A stretch of DNA of 64,000 nt from Nocardia nova SH22a (lineage in GTDB: Bacteria; Actinomycetota; Actinomycetes; Mycobacteriales; Mycobacteriaceae), in NCBI RefSeq assembly GCF_000523235.1, contig NZ_CP006850.1:62001-126000 (forward strand). Direction: 5' to 3'. The stretch's first letter is position 1; every line of letters begins with the position of its first letter. The translations under genes and the position numbers were made by a program. Below are positions 55,246-63,775 of this stretch, in pieces. Below the pieces are notes generated by a model, which saw only the letters and a program-made list of their open reading frames with translations, did not search any database and was not told the DNA's origin.

Positions 55246-55842
55246 TCAGGGCCGGAACGCGCGTAACGCGGTCTCCACCAACGCATCCGCGTATGTCTCG
55301 TCGAGGGGGCCGGACCGCAGCAGCCACCGCTGGTACAGCGGCGCGTAGAGCACTTCCAGCAGCAGATCGAGATCGGCGTCGGTGGGCAGCTGACCGGCCG
55401 CCTGGGCACTGCGGAGTCGAACCTTCTTGGCCTCGTCCATCGGTGTGCTCAGCAGCCGGTTGTACTGCTCGGCGAGCTCCGGATCATTGATGATCTCGGT
55501 ATTGAGCGCGCGGATCGGCCGCTCGAATTCCGGATCGGCGAATTCCGCGACGGTCGCCCGCATGACGAGTTTGAGATCGGCCTCGATATCGCCGGTGTCG
55601 GGCAGGACCACACCGTCGCCGTCCGCATCGCCGACGGCCAGGAAGGATTCGAAGATCACCGCGCCCTTACTCGGCCACCAGCGGTAGATCGTCTGCTTGC
55701 CGACCCCGGCGCGCGCGGCGATGGACTCGATCGACACCTTGCGATAGCCGACCTCGGAGAGCAGTTCGCGGGTCGCGGCCAGGATCGCCTGCCGTGAGCG
55801 TTCACTGCGCCGGGAGCTGCCGGATTTCTCGGTTTCGGGCAC
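55246..55842 (-). CDS. TetR-family transcriptional regulator
   Basis: 198 residues. The helix-turn-helix lies at about 12-60: RSRQAILAATRELLSEVGYRK, then VSIESIAARAGVGKQTIYRWWPSK. The C-terminal domain (TetR_C type) includes FERPIRALNTEIINDPELAEQYN. It is divergent from the SDR gene with 114 nt between, in which a 7-bp palindrome lies just before the SDR ribosome site. It should repress the SDR and perhaps itself. The ligand is unknown. Confidence 0.9.
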   Translation of the reverse strand: MPETEKSGSSRRSERSRQAILAATRELLSEVGYRKVSIESIAARAGVGKQTIYRWWPSKGAVIFESFLAVGDADGDGVVLPDTGDIEADLKLVMRATVAEFADPEFERPIRALNTEIINDPELAEQYNRLLSTPMDEAKKVRLRSAQAAGQLPTDADLDLLLEVLYAPLYQRWLLRSGPLDETYADALVETALRAFRP

Positions 55843-55919
55843 GGACCGAGCTTAGCAGTGAAACGAGACGCAACGGTTCGTATTGACAAGCGCAACCGGC
55901 GCTGCCACTCTTATCGAGA

Positions 55920-55936
55920 CGAGACGATCCGTCTCG
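55920..55936. promoter_or_regulatory. Probable TetR operator
   Basis: CGAGACGATCCGTCTCG is a 7-bp inverted repeat with a 3-nt centre, 20 nt before the SDR start. A second partial copy GAGACG occurs at 55865-55870. Placement fits repression of the SDR gene by the divergent TetR protein. Confidence 0.6.
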
Positions 55937-55956
55937 ATTCGAAAGGATGTGAGCAT

Positions 55957-56778
55957 ATGACCACCGCCAAGGTGTGGTTCATCACCGGAGCCTCACGCGG
56001 GCTGGGCCGCGCATTCACCGAGGCCGCGCTGGCCGCGGGCGACCGGGTCGTGGCGGCGGCCCGCGATATCGAACCGCTGGCGGCGTCGGCCGCCGAATAT
56101 CCGGGCCATCTCGTGCCGCTCGCGCTGGACGTCACCGACCGGAAGGCCGTCTTCGCCGCGGTCGAGCGCGCGGTGTCCGCATTCGGACGCCTCGACGTGG
56201 TGGTCAACAACGCGGGCGCGATGCTGTACGGAATGGTCGAGGAGGCCACCGAGGAACAGGCTCGCGCTCACCTGGACGTCAATTTCTTCGGTGCCGTCTG
56301 GGTGGTTCAGGCCGTGATCCCGCATCTGCGCGCCCAGGGGCACGGCCGCATACTCCAGATCACCTCGATGGGCACCGCGGGTGGAATGGCCGCGGTCGGC
56401 TTCTACGGTGCGGGAAAGGCGGCACTGGCCTCGCTCACCGAGGCACTCGCGATGGAGGTCGAGCCGTTCGGTGTCCGGGTGACGAATGTCGAGATGGGCG
56501 GATACTCCACCGGCCTGTTCACCACCGGCACCACCGCGACCGCCGCCCGGCCGGAATACGAATCACTGCGTGCGGAACTCGCGCGGATGTGGGGTGACGA
56601 GGCGGGCCCGGACCCGAGCACGGCGGCCCCGGTGATCACGAAACTGGCCGAACTGCCCGATCCGCCACGCTATCTCGTCGTCGGCGGAACGTCTTTCGAC
56701 CAGGTGCGTGACCTCTACACGGCCCGCGCCGAGGGCTATCGGGAGTGGGAGGAGCTGAGCCGGTTGGCGCCGGGGTGA
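55957..56778 (+). CDS. Short-chain dehydrogenase/reductase
   Basis: The protein has 273 residues. FITGASRGLGRAF binds the nucleotide, VNNAG is the second motif, and Tyr and Lys of the active site are in GFYGAGKAAL. The C-terminal half is longer than in minimal SDRs (ARPEYESLRAELARMWGD). This pattern is common in TetR-controlled oxidoreductases of unknown substrate. NADP is the likely cofactor because of the Arg after the second strand. It is regulated by the divergent TetR protein, as inferred from the operator. Confidence 0.88.
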   Translation: MTTAKVWFITGASRGLGRAFTEAALAAGDRVVAAARDIEPLAASAAEYPGHLVPLALDVTDRKAVFAAVERAVSAFGRLDVVVNNAGAMLYGMVEEATEEQARAHLDVNFFGAVWVVQAVIPHLRAQGHGRILQITSMGTAGGMAAVGFYGAGKAALASLTEALAMEVEPFGVRVTNVEMGGYSTGLFTTGTTATAARPEYESLRAELARMWGDEAGPDPSTAAPVITKLAELPDPPRYLVVGGTSFDQVRDLYTARAEGYREWEELSRLAPG

Positions 56779-56855
56779 ACCGATCGTGCAATCCTGGGCT
56801 GGATATCGGGAATTCCCGATTTTCCACCCCGGATTGCACGAATTGTTCGCCCGGA

Positions 56856-58412
56856 TCACACCTTCCGAGAACGCAATTCGTGTCCCTTGGAGGTCTTGCA
56901 CCGCCCCGACTCGAGATCCCACTGCCAGCCGTGCAGATTGCAGGTGAGGGTATTGCCCTCCACCACACCGAATTTCGACAGATCGGCTTTCAGGTGCGGG
57001 CAGCGGCGCTGGATTTCCCAGCCCGCGATCTCGCAGGAGGCCGAATCGTCGTGTGCCTCGTTGAACCAGCCGTCGGCGTAGGCGATGCGCTCGTCGGTGA
57101 GGCATTTGAAGAAGGTGTACAGGAATTCGTTGTAGCCGCCGATCCGCCAGGTGGTGAAGCGGGTCGACAGGAAGATGGTGTTCACCCAGTCGGGTTCGTT
57201 GTCGCGCAGCACGGTGCGAACCAGCTGCGGGGCGATGCGGAAACCGTAGCGGTACTTGCCTTCTCCCGCGATCGGCTCGCGCACGACTCGCTTCGGGAAG
57301 TCCAGCACCACGGTCTCGTCGCCCATCACCAAGCCGACGGGATAGCCGATTCCGTCGCAGATCAGATCGCTCTGCGCCATGATCGGCTCGAACAGTTCCT
57401 TGAGCTGCGGTAGCAGCGGTGCGCCGTCCGCACTTGCCCACGAGGCTTTTTCGCGTTCGATCGCGGGAGCCAGGCGCTGTGCCATCCGCTCGATGTAACC
57501 GGCCTTGTCGTCGTAGATCTCGGCCGGATCGAACGGATGGGTGAGCTCCAGTTCCTTACCGCGCACATCCGCCGTCGAGCCCGGAATCATCAGCACCCCA
57601 CCGTCATTGCCGTGGATGCGCATCTGCTCCAGGAACACCATCTGATCCGGGAAGATGTTGCCGTTGTCGGTGGAGTAGCGGTTCTCGCCGTCGTCGTTGA
57701 GGTAGCGCAGTTCGTCGTCGAGGAAGACCGGCGGCCCGGCCGAGGGCACCACCCAGGTCGCCCCGACCTGCTCGATATAGCTGCGCGCGCGATCCATCCC
57801 GCGCTGCCGCTTCTGTTTGCCGAAATTGGCCTTGGTCTTGGCGGGGATGTCGTAGACCATCGGGTACCAGATGGCGCCCGAGTACTGCAGCAGGTGGATG
57901 TCGATGTGCCCGAACTGCTCGTGCAGGACGTCCATGTCCACCGGCCGCGCGTCGTTCATGTTGAAGCACACGGTCTCGCGGTCGGAGACGACCAGACCCG
58001 AATCGCCGATCGGCCCGTCGGCGGGCGCCCGCAGCGCGATGATCATGATGTCGAGCTCGTGCCCGTCGCGACCGGTGATCGTGTGCTTGACCGAGTCCTG
58101 GGTCTCGAAGAACTTGTGGAAGCCCAGCTTCTCGAGTTCGCGCTGCAGATCCGGCACCGGATAGTCGGGGAGCAGGACGGTCGCGTCCTTGTTCACATGG
58201 TCCAGCAGGTTCTGCGCGTCGAAGTGATCGCGGTGCAGATGGGAGACGTAGAGGTAATCGCAGTTGCCCAGCTCGTCCCAGTCCAGCCCGGTGTTGTCGG
58301 GGAACGGCACCCAGGACGCGAAGTAGGCCGGATTCACCCACGGATCGCAGAGGATCGTCCCGGCCGCGGTGCGGATGTGGAATCCGGCGTGTCCGACGCT
58401 GGTGATCTGCAC
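56856..58412 (-). CDS. MBL-fold / Rieske [2Fe-2S] fusion protein (Rv3818-like)
   Basis: 518 residues from GTG 58412 with AGAAGGGA upstream. The N-terminal two thirds is a UlaG-like metallo-beta-lactamase domain: VGHAGFHIRTAAG, then SHLHRDHFD (HxHxDH at 58-63), and later IWYPMVYDIPAK. The C-terminus is a Rieske centre with Cys471-Pro-His473 and Cys491-x2-His494. This layout occurs in CMP-sialic acid hydroxylase-like proteins and in M. tuberculosis Rv3818, whose role is unknown. An oxygenase or hydroxylase reaction is plausible. It should need a reductase partner, not visible nearby. Cytoplasmic. Confidence 0.9.
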   Translation of the reverse strand: MQITSVGHAGFHIRTAAGTILCDPWVNPAYFASWVPFPDNTGLDWDELGNCDYLYVSHLHRDHFDAQNLLDHVNKDATVLLPDYPVPDLQRELEKLGFHKFFETQDSVKHTITGRDGHELDIMIIALRAPADGPIGDSGLVVSDRETVCFNMNDARPVDMDVLHEQFGHIDIHLLQYSGAIWYPMVYDIPAKTKANFGKQKRQRGMDRARSYIEQVGATWVVPSAGPPVFLDDELRYLNDDGENRYSTDNGNIFPDQMVFLEQMRIHGNDGGVLMIPGSTADVRGKELELTHPFDPAEIYDDKAGYIERMAQRLAPAIEREKASWASADGAPLLPQLKELFEPIMAQSDLICDGIGYPVGLVMGDETVVLDFPKRVVREPIAGEGKYRYGFRIAPQLVRTVLRDNEPDWVNTIFLSTRFTTWRIGGYNEFLYTFFKCLTDERIAYADGWFNEAHDDSASCEIAGWEIQRRCPHLKADLSKFGVVEGNTLTCNLHGWQWDLESGRCKTSKGHELRSRKV

Positions 58413-58562
58413 GAAGAAGTCCCTTCTGAACCCGTTACCAGCCACCCAGGGTAGCCGTTGGCGGTTGTTCCGCAGCTATTGCCATAGCCGTCGTACCGGA
58501 GCAGTGTGAGGAACACCGGTGGCGCCACCGGGGCGCTGCCCCGAGCACACAGGGAGCGGACC

Positions 58563-59189
58563 GTGTACGCACGTTCGACAACTATCCAAGCGAAGTCCTC
58601 CGCAATAGAAGCCGGGATCGCGCACATGCGCGACGAAGTCCTGCCGACCTTGGCGGACATGCCCGGCTGTATCGGCATGTCGTTGCTGGTCGATCGGCAG
58701 TCCGGCCGCTGCATCGCGACGACATCATGGGAGTCCGAGGACGCGATGCGGGAGAGCACCGACCGGGTGCGCTCCGTCCGTGACAGCGCCGTTCGGCTGT
58801 TCGGCGCCGACAACGCGCGGGTCGAGCAGTGGGAGGTCGGGGTCATGCATCGCGACCATCATCTGCCCGAGGGCGCGTGTGCCCAGCTCACCTGGGCCAA
58901 GGCCACCGATCCGAGCCGGTTCGACATGGCGGTCGAGTCCTACCGGTCCATGGCGGCGCAGCAGCTGGAACAGCTGCCCGGATTCTGCTCCACGAGCCTG
59001 CTGGTCGACCGCGTCGGTGGCCGCGGGGTCGCGTGTGAGACGTTCGACAGCCGCGACGCGATGGAACACAACCGCGAACAGCTCGCGACCCTGCGTCGCG
59101 AAGGCACCCGCCGGGCCGGTGTCGATGTCCTCGACGTGGGTGATTTCGAGATCGCGCTCGCCCATCTGCGCGTTCCCGAACTCGTCTGA
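58563..59189 (+). CDS. Duplicated ABM/dimeric alpha-beta barrel protein
   Basis: 208 residues from GTG 58563 with GGGAG upstream. Two halves are clearly homologous: MPGCIGMSLLVDRQSGR (33-49) and LPGFCSTSLLVDRVGGR (138-154), followed by SEDAM and SRDAM. Each is a ferredoxin-like antibiotic-biosynthesis-monooxygenase (ABM) type unit, so the monomer mimics a dimer. Function unknown; relatives bind haem or small aromatic compounds. There is no signal peptide. It is divergent from the MBL-Rieske gene. Confidence 0.7.
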   Translation: MYARSTTIQAKSSAIEAGIAHMRDEVLPTLADMPGCIGMSLLVDRQSGRCIATTSWESEDAMRESTDRVRSVRDSAVRLFGADNARVEQWEVGVMHRDHHLPEGACAQLTWAKATDPSRFDMAVESYRSMAAQQLEQLPGFCSTSLLVDRVGGRGVACETFDSRDAMEHNREQLATLRREGTRRAGVDVLDVGDFEIALAHLRVPELV

Positions 59190-59249
59190 TGCATACATCC
59201 CGCGTCGAGGCAGACCTCGGCGCACTGCCTCGACAGCGGGACCATCGGG

Positions 59250-60179
59250 TCAGGCCGACACGTCGCCGATGCAATAGCCCTGCTCGGTGGCTTTCACGGT
59301 GTACGTCCGATCCTGCTGGACACCGTCCGCGGTGACGGTGGCCGTGATGGACAGATATGCGTTGTTCAGCTGGGTGGAGCTGAGCGACTGGTCGGAGAAT
59401 GCGGTGGGCGCTGCGAGTTTGTTCGGATTCGAGGCCAGCGGGGCCCGGGCGGCGCGGCCCGTGCCGTTGGGATCCCATCCGGTGCCGGACGCGCACAGCA
59501 GCGGATGCGTACTCTCCTGATCGGCCGCGTCGAGCGGGTGTCCGGTCCGGCGGGCGAGGTAGCGGCGAACGAGGTGCCGGGCGTCGGCGGTCTGCGATTC
59601 GGTCGACGTCCCGAATCCGATCTCGGTTCCCGACGGGTAGACCCGTGGGCACGCGTATCCGGTGGCGATATCGGTGTGCTCGGCCACCACCGTCACCGGT
59701 GATGTGGCTCCGGGCACGGACTTCCACTCGATCGCGGTGCCGTTGTCGATGCCCGGCCGGGCCAGTGCCGCCGTGATCGCCGCCTTGTCGGAGTACATCT
59801 CGTCGACGTTTCGGGGAGCCATCGTCCAGCACTTGGCTTCCAGTTCCGCGGGGGTGAGGTTTTCGAGGTCCGCGGCCCAGCGGCCGACCGCCGCCGTGGC
59901 CTGCGCATCGTCGGTTGCCAGCGCGACCGTCACCGCGGGCCGATCGGCAGGTGCGGGGCCGGGCGCCACCGGATCCATCGCCGCGGTGGTGGGCCGCGGC
60001 GCCGCCGATTGTGTTGCCGCCGAACCGGAATCGCGGTGATAGTCGGTTCCCTCGATACCGACATTCGAATCGCATCCGGCGAGCACGCCCGCCACCACGA
60101 TCGCGACGCCGACCGCCACGCCCACACCTCCTCGGTGCTTCCGGCCGCCTGCGCGTGATGCTGGACTCGGGATTTCCAC
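59250..60179 (-). CDS. Lipoprotein of unknown function
   Basis: 309 residues from GTG 60179 (GAGG nine nt upstream). A basic start with RKHR and the hydrophobic core VGVAVGVAIVVAGVLAGC gives a lipobox with Cys36. The mature part is Asp/Ala/Pro-rich up to about 75. A soluble domain then has ELEAKCWTMAPRNVDEM, GYACPRVYPSGTEIGFG and a C-terminal YCIGD, with cysteines that may pair. I do not recognise the domain. It is attached to the outer face of the membrane. Divergent from the acyltransferase operon, with 69 nt between. Confidence 0.72.
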   Translation of the reverse strand: MEIPSPASRAGGRKHRGGVGVAVGVAIVVAGVLAGCDSNVGIEGTDYHRDSGSAATQSAAPRPTTAAMDPVAPGPAPADRPAVTVALATDDAQATAAVGRWAADLENLTPAELEAKCWTMAPRNVDEMYSDKAAITAALARPGIDNGTAIEWKSVPGATSPVTVVAEHTDIATGYACPRVYPSGTEIGFGTSTESQTADARHLVRRYLARRTGHPLDAADQESTHPLLCASGTGWDPNGTGRAARAPLASNPNKLAAPTAFSDQSLSSTQLNNAYLSITATVTADGVQQDRTYTVKATEQGYCIGDVSA

Positions 60180-60248
60180 TGCGCTGAACCTCGTTTCCTC
60201 TGGCGCGGTCGGTAGCGAAAATGTGACAGCGACTACGCTAGCGGACTT

Positions 60249-61037
60249 GTGGAACCCGTATACCGGACGATCATCGGCCTGGCCCGGACCGTCTTCTTCG
60301 TACAGGGACTGAAATTCGAGGTCACGGGCGCGGAGAACATCCCCGCCGAGGGCGGCGCGGTGATCACCATCAACCACACCGGCTATATGGACTTCACCTA
60401 CGCCGGTCTGCCCGCCCGGACGCCGAAGCGCTACATCCGGTTCATGGCGAAGAAGGAAGTCTTCGACAACTCGATCTCGGGGCCGATCATGCGCGCGCTG
60501 CGCCACATCCCCGTCGATCGCGGGGCGGGCGCGGACTCCTACAAGGCGGCCGTCGACTATCTGCGTCGCGGTGAACTGGTGGGGGTGTATCCCGAGGCCA
60601 CCATCAGCCGCAGTTTCGAGATCAAGGAATTCAAGTCCGGCGCCGCCCGGATGGCGGTCGAGGCCGGCGTCCCGATCGTTCCCATGACGATCTGGGGCGC
60701 ACAGCGAGTCTGGACCAAGGGATATCCGAAACGCCTGGGCCGCACCAACACCCCGATCTCGATCGCGGTGGGCAAACCGATCGTCCCGCCCGTCGACGCC
60801 GATGAGAAGGCGATCGCGGAATTGACCGAGACCGTGCACGCCACCATGCAGGAGATGTTGCTCGGCCTGCAGCAGGGCTATCAGCACGAACCGGGCGCAT
60901 ACTGGGTTCCGGCCCGATTGGGCGGCGGCGCACCGACACTGGCGGAAGCCGACGCCATGGACGCGGCCGAGGCGAAGGCCAAAGCGGAGGCGCGGGCAGC
61001 GCGCCGAGCCGAGGAAGCGGGAAATACCGATACCTGA
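60249..61037 (+). CDS. 1-acyl-glycerol-3-phosphate acyltransferase-like protein (copy 1)
   Basis: 262 residues. NHTGYMD (42-48) is the catalytic NHx4D box, and PEATISRSFEIKEFKSGAARMA replaces the usual EGTR block, as in actinobacterial relatives. VPIVPMTIWGAQRVW is the fourth box. It should acylate a lysophospholipid or glycolipid on the inner side of the membrane. A charged Ala/Glu tail ends it. It is followed by a paralogue 27 nt later. In M. tuberculosis three such genes stand in a row (Rv3814c-Rv3816c) near Rv3818, as here near the Rieske gene. Confidence 0.9.
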   Translation: MEPVYRTIIGLARTVFFVQGLKFEVTGAENIPAEGGAVITINHTGYMDFTYAGLPARTPKRYIRFMAKKEVFDNSISGPIMRALRHIPVDRGAGADSYKAAVDYLRRGELVGVYPEATISRSFEIKEFKSGAARMAVEAGVPIVPMTIWGAQRVWTKGYPKRLGRTNTPISIAVGKPIVPPVDADEKAIAELTETVHATMQEMLLGLQQGYQHEPGAYWVPARLGGGAPTLAEADAMDAAEAKAKAEARAARRAEEAGNTDT

Positions 61038-61064
61038 GGGGGTCGGTATGCAGGAGGGCTGAAG

Positions 61065-61820
61065 ATGACGCGAGAACCGGTTTTCGACGTCCTCACCGGA
61101 CTCGTCCGGACCATATTCCTGGTCCAGGGTCTGAAGATCGATATCGTCGGCGGCGAACACATTCCGCGCACCGGCGGCGCGGTCCTGGCGGTGAACCACA
61201 CGGCCTATCTGGATTTCATGGAGGTCGGCCTGGTCGGCCGCGAATCCGGCCGCAATGTCCGCTACATGATGAAGGCCGAACTCGAACACGGCATCGTCGG
61301 CTGGTTGATGAAGCAGTGCAAGGCGATCGGCGTGGACCGCACCGCGGGCGCCGAATCCTTCGGTCGCGCCGTGACGTCCCTGCGCGACGGTGAGATCGTG
61401 GTCGTCTATCCCGAAGCGACGATCAGCCGCAGCTTCGAATTGAAGGAATTCAAATCCGGCGCGGCGCGCATGGCCATCGAGGCCGACGTCCCGATCGTCC
61501 CCATGACAATCTGGGGCGCCCAACGGGTCTGGACCAAGGACATTCCGAAACAACTGGGCCGCAACAATTTCCCGGTGAACATCCGCATCGGCGAACCCAT
61601 CCCACCGCACGAACCCGCCGACGCCCTCACCGCCGAATTGCGTTCGAGTATGGAGAAGTTGCTCGATCTGGCGCAGCAGGACTACGACATGCCGAAGGGC
61701 GCCCGCTGGGTCCCGGCACGGCTCGGCGGGACGGCGCCGACACCGGAACGGGCGAAGGTGCTCGAGCAGGAGGAGCTGGAGCGTCGACGCGCGGCGAAAG
61801 CCCGCCGCGCACAGCAGTGA
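61065..61820 (+). CDS. 1-acyl-glycerol-3-phosphate acyltransferase-like protein (copy 2)
   Basis: 251 residues, closely similar to the preceding gene. NHTAYLD (44-50) is the NHx4D box; PEATISRSFELKEFKSGAARMA and VPIVPMTIWGAQRVWTK match copy 1 almost exactly. The middle differs (RESGRNVRYMMKAELEHG against RTPKRYIRFMAKKEVFDN), which suggests a different acceptor or chain length. It is co-transcribed with copy 1 (27-nt gap). It ends in a region of inverted repeats shared with the convergent amidase gene. Confidence 0.9.
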   Translation: MTREPVFDVLTGLVRTIFLVQGLKIDIVGGEHIPRTGGAVLAVNHTAYLDFMEVGLVGRESGRNVRYMMKAELEHGIVGWLMKQCKAIGVDRTAGAESFGRAVTSLRDGEIVVVYPEATISRSFELKEFKSGAARMAIEADVPIVPMTIWGAQRVWTKDIPKQLGRNNFPVNIRIGEPIPPHEPADALTAELRSSMEKLLDLAQQDYDMPKGARWVPARLGGTAPTPERAKVLEQEELERRRAAKARRAQQ

Positions 61821-61827
61821 AGGCGGT

Positions 61828-61954
61828 CAGAACGTTCTGCCACAGCAGTATTCACGGAGGCTCATCCCGGATGAGCTCTCCTGCCTCTCGATTCCGATAG
61901 GTCCGGCGGTTGGTACTCCAGACGAAATTGGCAATTCATGACTGGAGTACCAAC
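61828..61954. repeat. Cluster of inverted repeats between convergent genes
   Basis: Three palindromes occur in 127 nt: CAGAACGTTCTG (61828-61839), GCTCATC-CCG-GATGAGC (61860-61876), and GTTGGTACTCCAG (61909-61921) with CTGGAGTACCAAC (61942-61954), 13 bp. The last has an inner GAAATT/AATTC pairing. The cluster may act as a bidirectional terminator, but no T-run is present. Confidence 0.5.
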
Positions 61955-62004
61955 TGTCCCGTTCCGGTATTTCGGCAGCGTCCGATGAGGCCCGCTTCCG
62001 AAAG

Positions 62005-63468
62005 CTAGCTCGGCTGTTCGAAACCGCCGAGCACCGGCTCGAGTAGTTCGGCGAGGCGCAGGGGTGTGCGGTCCTCGAACATCGGGCCGACGAGTTGTAC
62101 TCCGACCGGTAGGCCCTCGGGGGAGCGTCCGGCGGGGATCGCGGTGGCGGGGAGGCCGGGCATGGTGGCGAGTCCCGCCCAGGCGATCTGATCGCGGAAC
62201 GGGTATCGGGTGCCGTCGATGTCGATCTCGCGTTCCAGCAGATCGACTTCGTGGTCGTGCGGGAACGCGGGTGTCGGCGTGATCGGGCACACCACCACGT
62301 CGAACTGGGTGAAGAACTGCCGCCACGCGTCGCGGAACTGTTCACGGCGGGTGTTCGCCACGAGCCAGTCGCGGTGGGTGGAGGTCATGGTCCGCAACCA
62401 TGTCGCAGCCGAACTCCGATCGTCGGCGGGCAGTGCCGCCGCGGCGGTCTGTATCTGCTCGAAGCGTTCCGCGGGCATATTGGCGGAGACGTTCGCCACC
62501 AGCAGCTGGGTGTAGAGCGTCGCGGCTTCGGCGAGGTCGGGCAGCAGTGGGCTGGTCCGTTCGACCCGGGCGCCTGCCGTCGTGAGGGCGTCGGACACCC
62601 GGTGCAGCGCCGCCCGCACCGCGGATCCGGTCGGAACGAGCGGATGGTCCTCGAGGATCAGGACCCGGAAGTCGCCGAGCCGTTCGTGCCGGGCGGCGGG
62701 CAGCGCCAGGTCGTAGGCGATGCCGCGGGTCAGCGGATCCGGACCGGCCATCACATCCAGCAGCAGGGTCAGGTCGCGGGCGGTGCGTGCCATCGGACCG
62801 GCGACGGCGAGGTCCTGCTCGGTGGGCAGGGCCGGAACGTTCGGCGGGACCATGCCGCGGGTCGCCACGAGCCCGAGCGTCGGCTTGTGCGCGTAGATAC
62901 CGCAGAAGTGCGCGGGCGTGCGCAGCGAACCGCCGATATCGGAACCGATGGACAGGGCGCCGAATCCGGCCGCCAGCGCGGCCGATGATCCGCCCGAGGA
63001 GCCACCCGGCGACCGTCCGTGATCCCACGGATTGTTCGTCACGCCGTAGATCTCGTTGAAGCTCTGCAGATCCTGCAGCATCGGCGGCACGTTGGTCTTG
63101 CCGAGTATCACCGCACCGGCTTCGACCAGCCGGGTCACCTGTACCGCGTCCTCGGCGGGCACATAGTCCCGGAACGCCGGAAGACCCCAGGTCGTCGGCA
63201 GCCCCGCCATGTTGTAGGACTCCTTGACCGTCACCGGAATTCCCAGCAGCGGCCGATCCTCACCGCGAGCGCGCGCCTCGTCGGCGGCCCGCGCCTCCGC
63301 CCGCGCCCGCTCGAAGGTCGGCACGCAGATCGCGTTGATCGCCTTGTCGTCGCGCTCGATCCGGTCGATCGCCTCATCGGTCAACTCGACCGACGTCACC
63401 GCACCCGCGCGCAAGGCCGCGAGTAGTTCCTCGGCACTCTGAAAACTCCGTTCCATGCCGACGACCAT
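62005..63468 (-). CDS. Amidase (amidase signature family)
   Basis: 487 residues from ATG 63468 (GGGAG six nt upstream). The catalytic triad is Lys82 in VTVKES, cis-Ser in GGSSGGSS (155-162) and nucleophile Ser181 in GSDIGGSLRTPA. LEVTYPICAL-type cores of the family follow, with GLATMPGLPATAIPAG near the C-terminus. It hydrolyses an amide bond, and the substrate is not readable. Family members include acylamidases, aryl amidases and GatA; there are no gatB/gatC neighbours, so it is not GatA. Cytoplasmic. Confidence 0.92.
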   Translation of the reverse strand: MVVGMERSFQSAEELLAALRAGAVTSVELTDEAIDRIERDDKAINAICVPTFERARAEARAADEARARGEDRPLLGIPVTVKESYNMAGLPTTWGLPAFRDYVPAEDAVQVTRLVEAGAVILGKTNVPPMLQDLQSFNEIYGVTNNPWDHGRSPGGSSGGSSAALAAGFGALSIGSDIGGSLRTPAHFCGIYAHKPTLGLVATRGMVPPNVPALPTEQDLAVAGPMARTARDLTLLLDVMAGPDPLTRGIAYDLALPAARHERLGDFRVLILEDHPLVPTGSAVRAALHRVSDALTTAGARVERTSPLLPDLAEAATLYTQLLVANVSANMPAERFEQIQTAAAALPADDRSSAATWLRTMTSTHRDWLVANTRREQFRDAWRQFFTQFDVVVCPITPTPAFPHDHEVDLLEREIDIDGTRYPFRDQIAWAGLATMPGLPATAIPAGRSPEGLPVGVQLVGPMFEDRTPLRLAELLEPVLGGFEQPS

Positions 63469-63775
63469 ACGGATCTCCCGGCGTTTGGCGACCCGCTCGA
63501 GCAGGGCATATTCACCGCCGACTCCACAAGGGGCGGTCTGCCCGCGAGCACTTCCACACCAGCTCGGAGGACGGAAATTCGGGAGGCCGAGCGGATGAAG
63601 CCATGAAAGGCCCGCGCGCACAAGAAGATGAATGTCTCACCGCGCGGGCACCGCGGCACGGCTGGAGTCTCGCCCCGGATGTACGCCGGACCGGCGGAAG
63701 CCGCGCGGCATCGACCGATCCGACCGCCGACGAGGACGTCGTATCGGGTTGTAACCTGGCGTCGGAGGAGGGGCA
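63469..63775. other. Divergent spacer between the amidase and hydrolase genes
   Basis: About 307 nt without a supported gene. GCCCGCGCG (63610-63618) and CGCGCGGGC (63641-63649) form a 9-bp stem with a 22-nt loop. No promoter or operator can be named with confidence. It ends in the strong ribosome site GGAGGAGGGG before the hydrolase. Confidence 0.4.

Noticed and set aside
62005..63468. GatA subunit of the amidotransferase
   Set aside because: The amidase has no gatB or gatC beside it, and the family signature is shared by many unrelated amidases.
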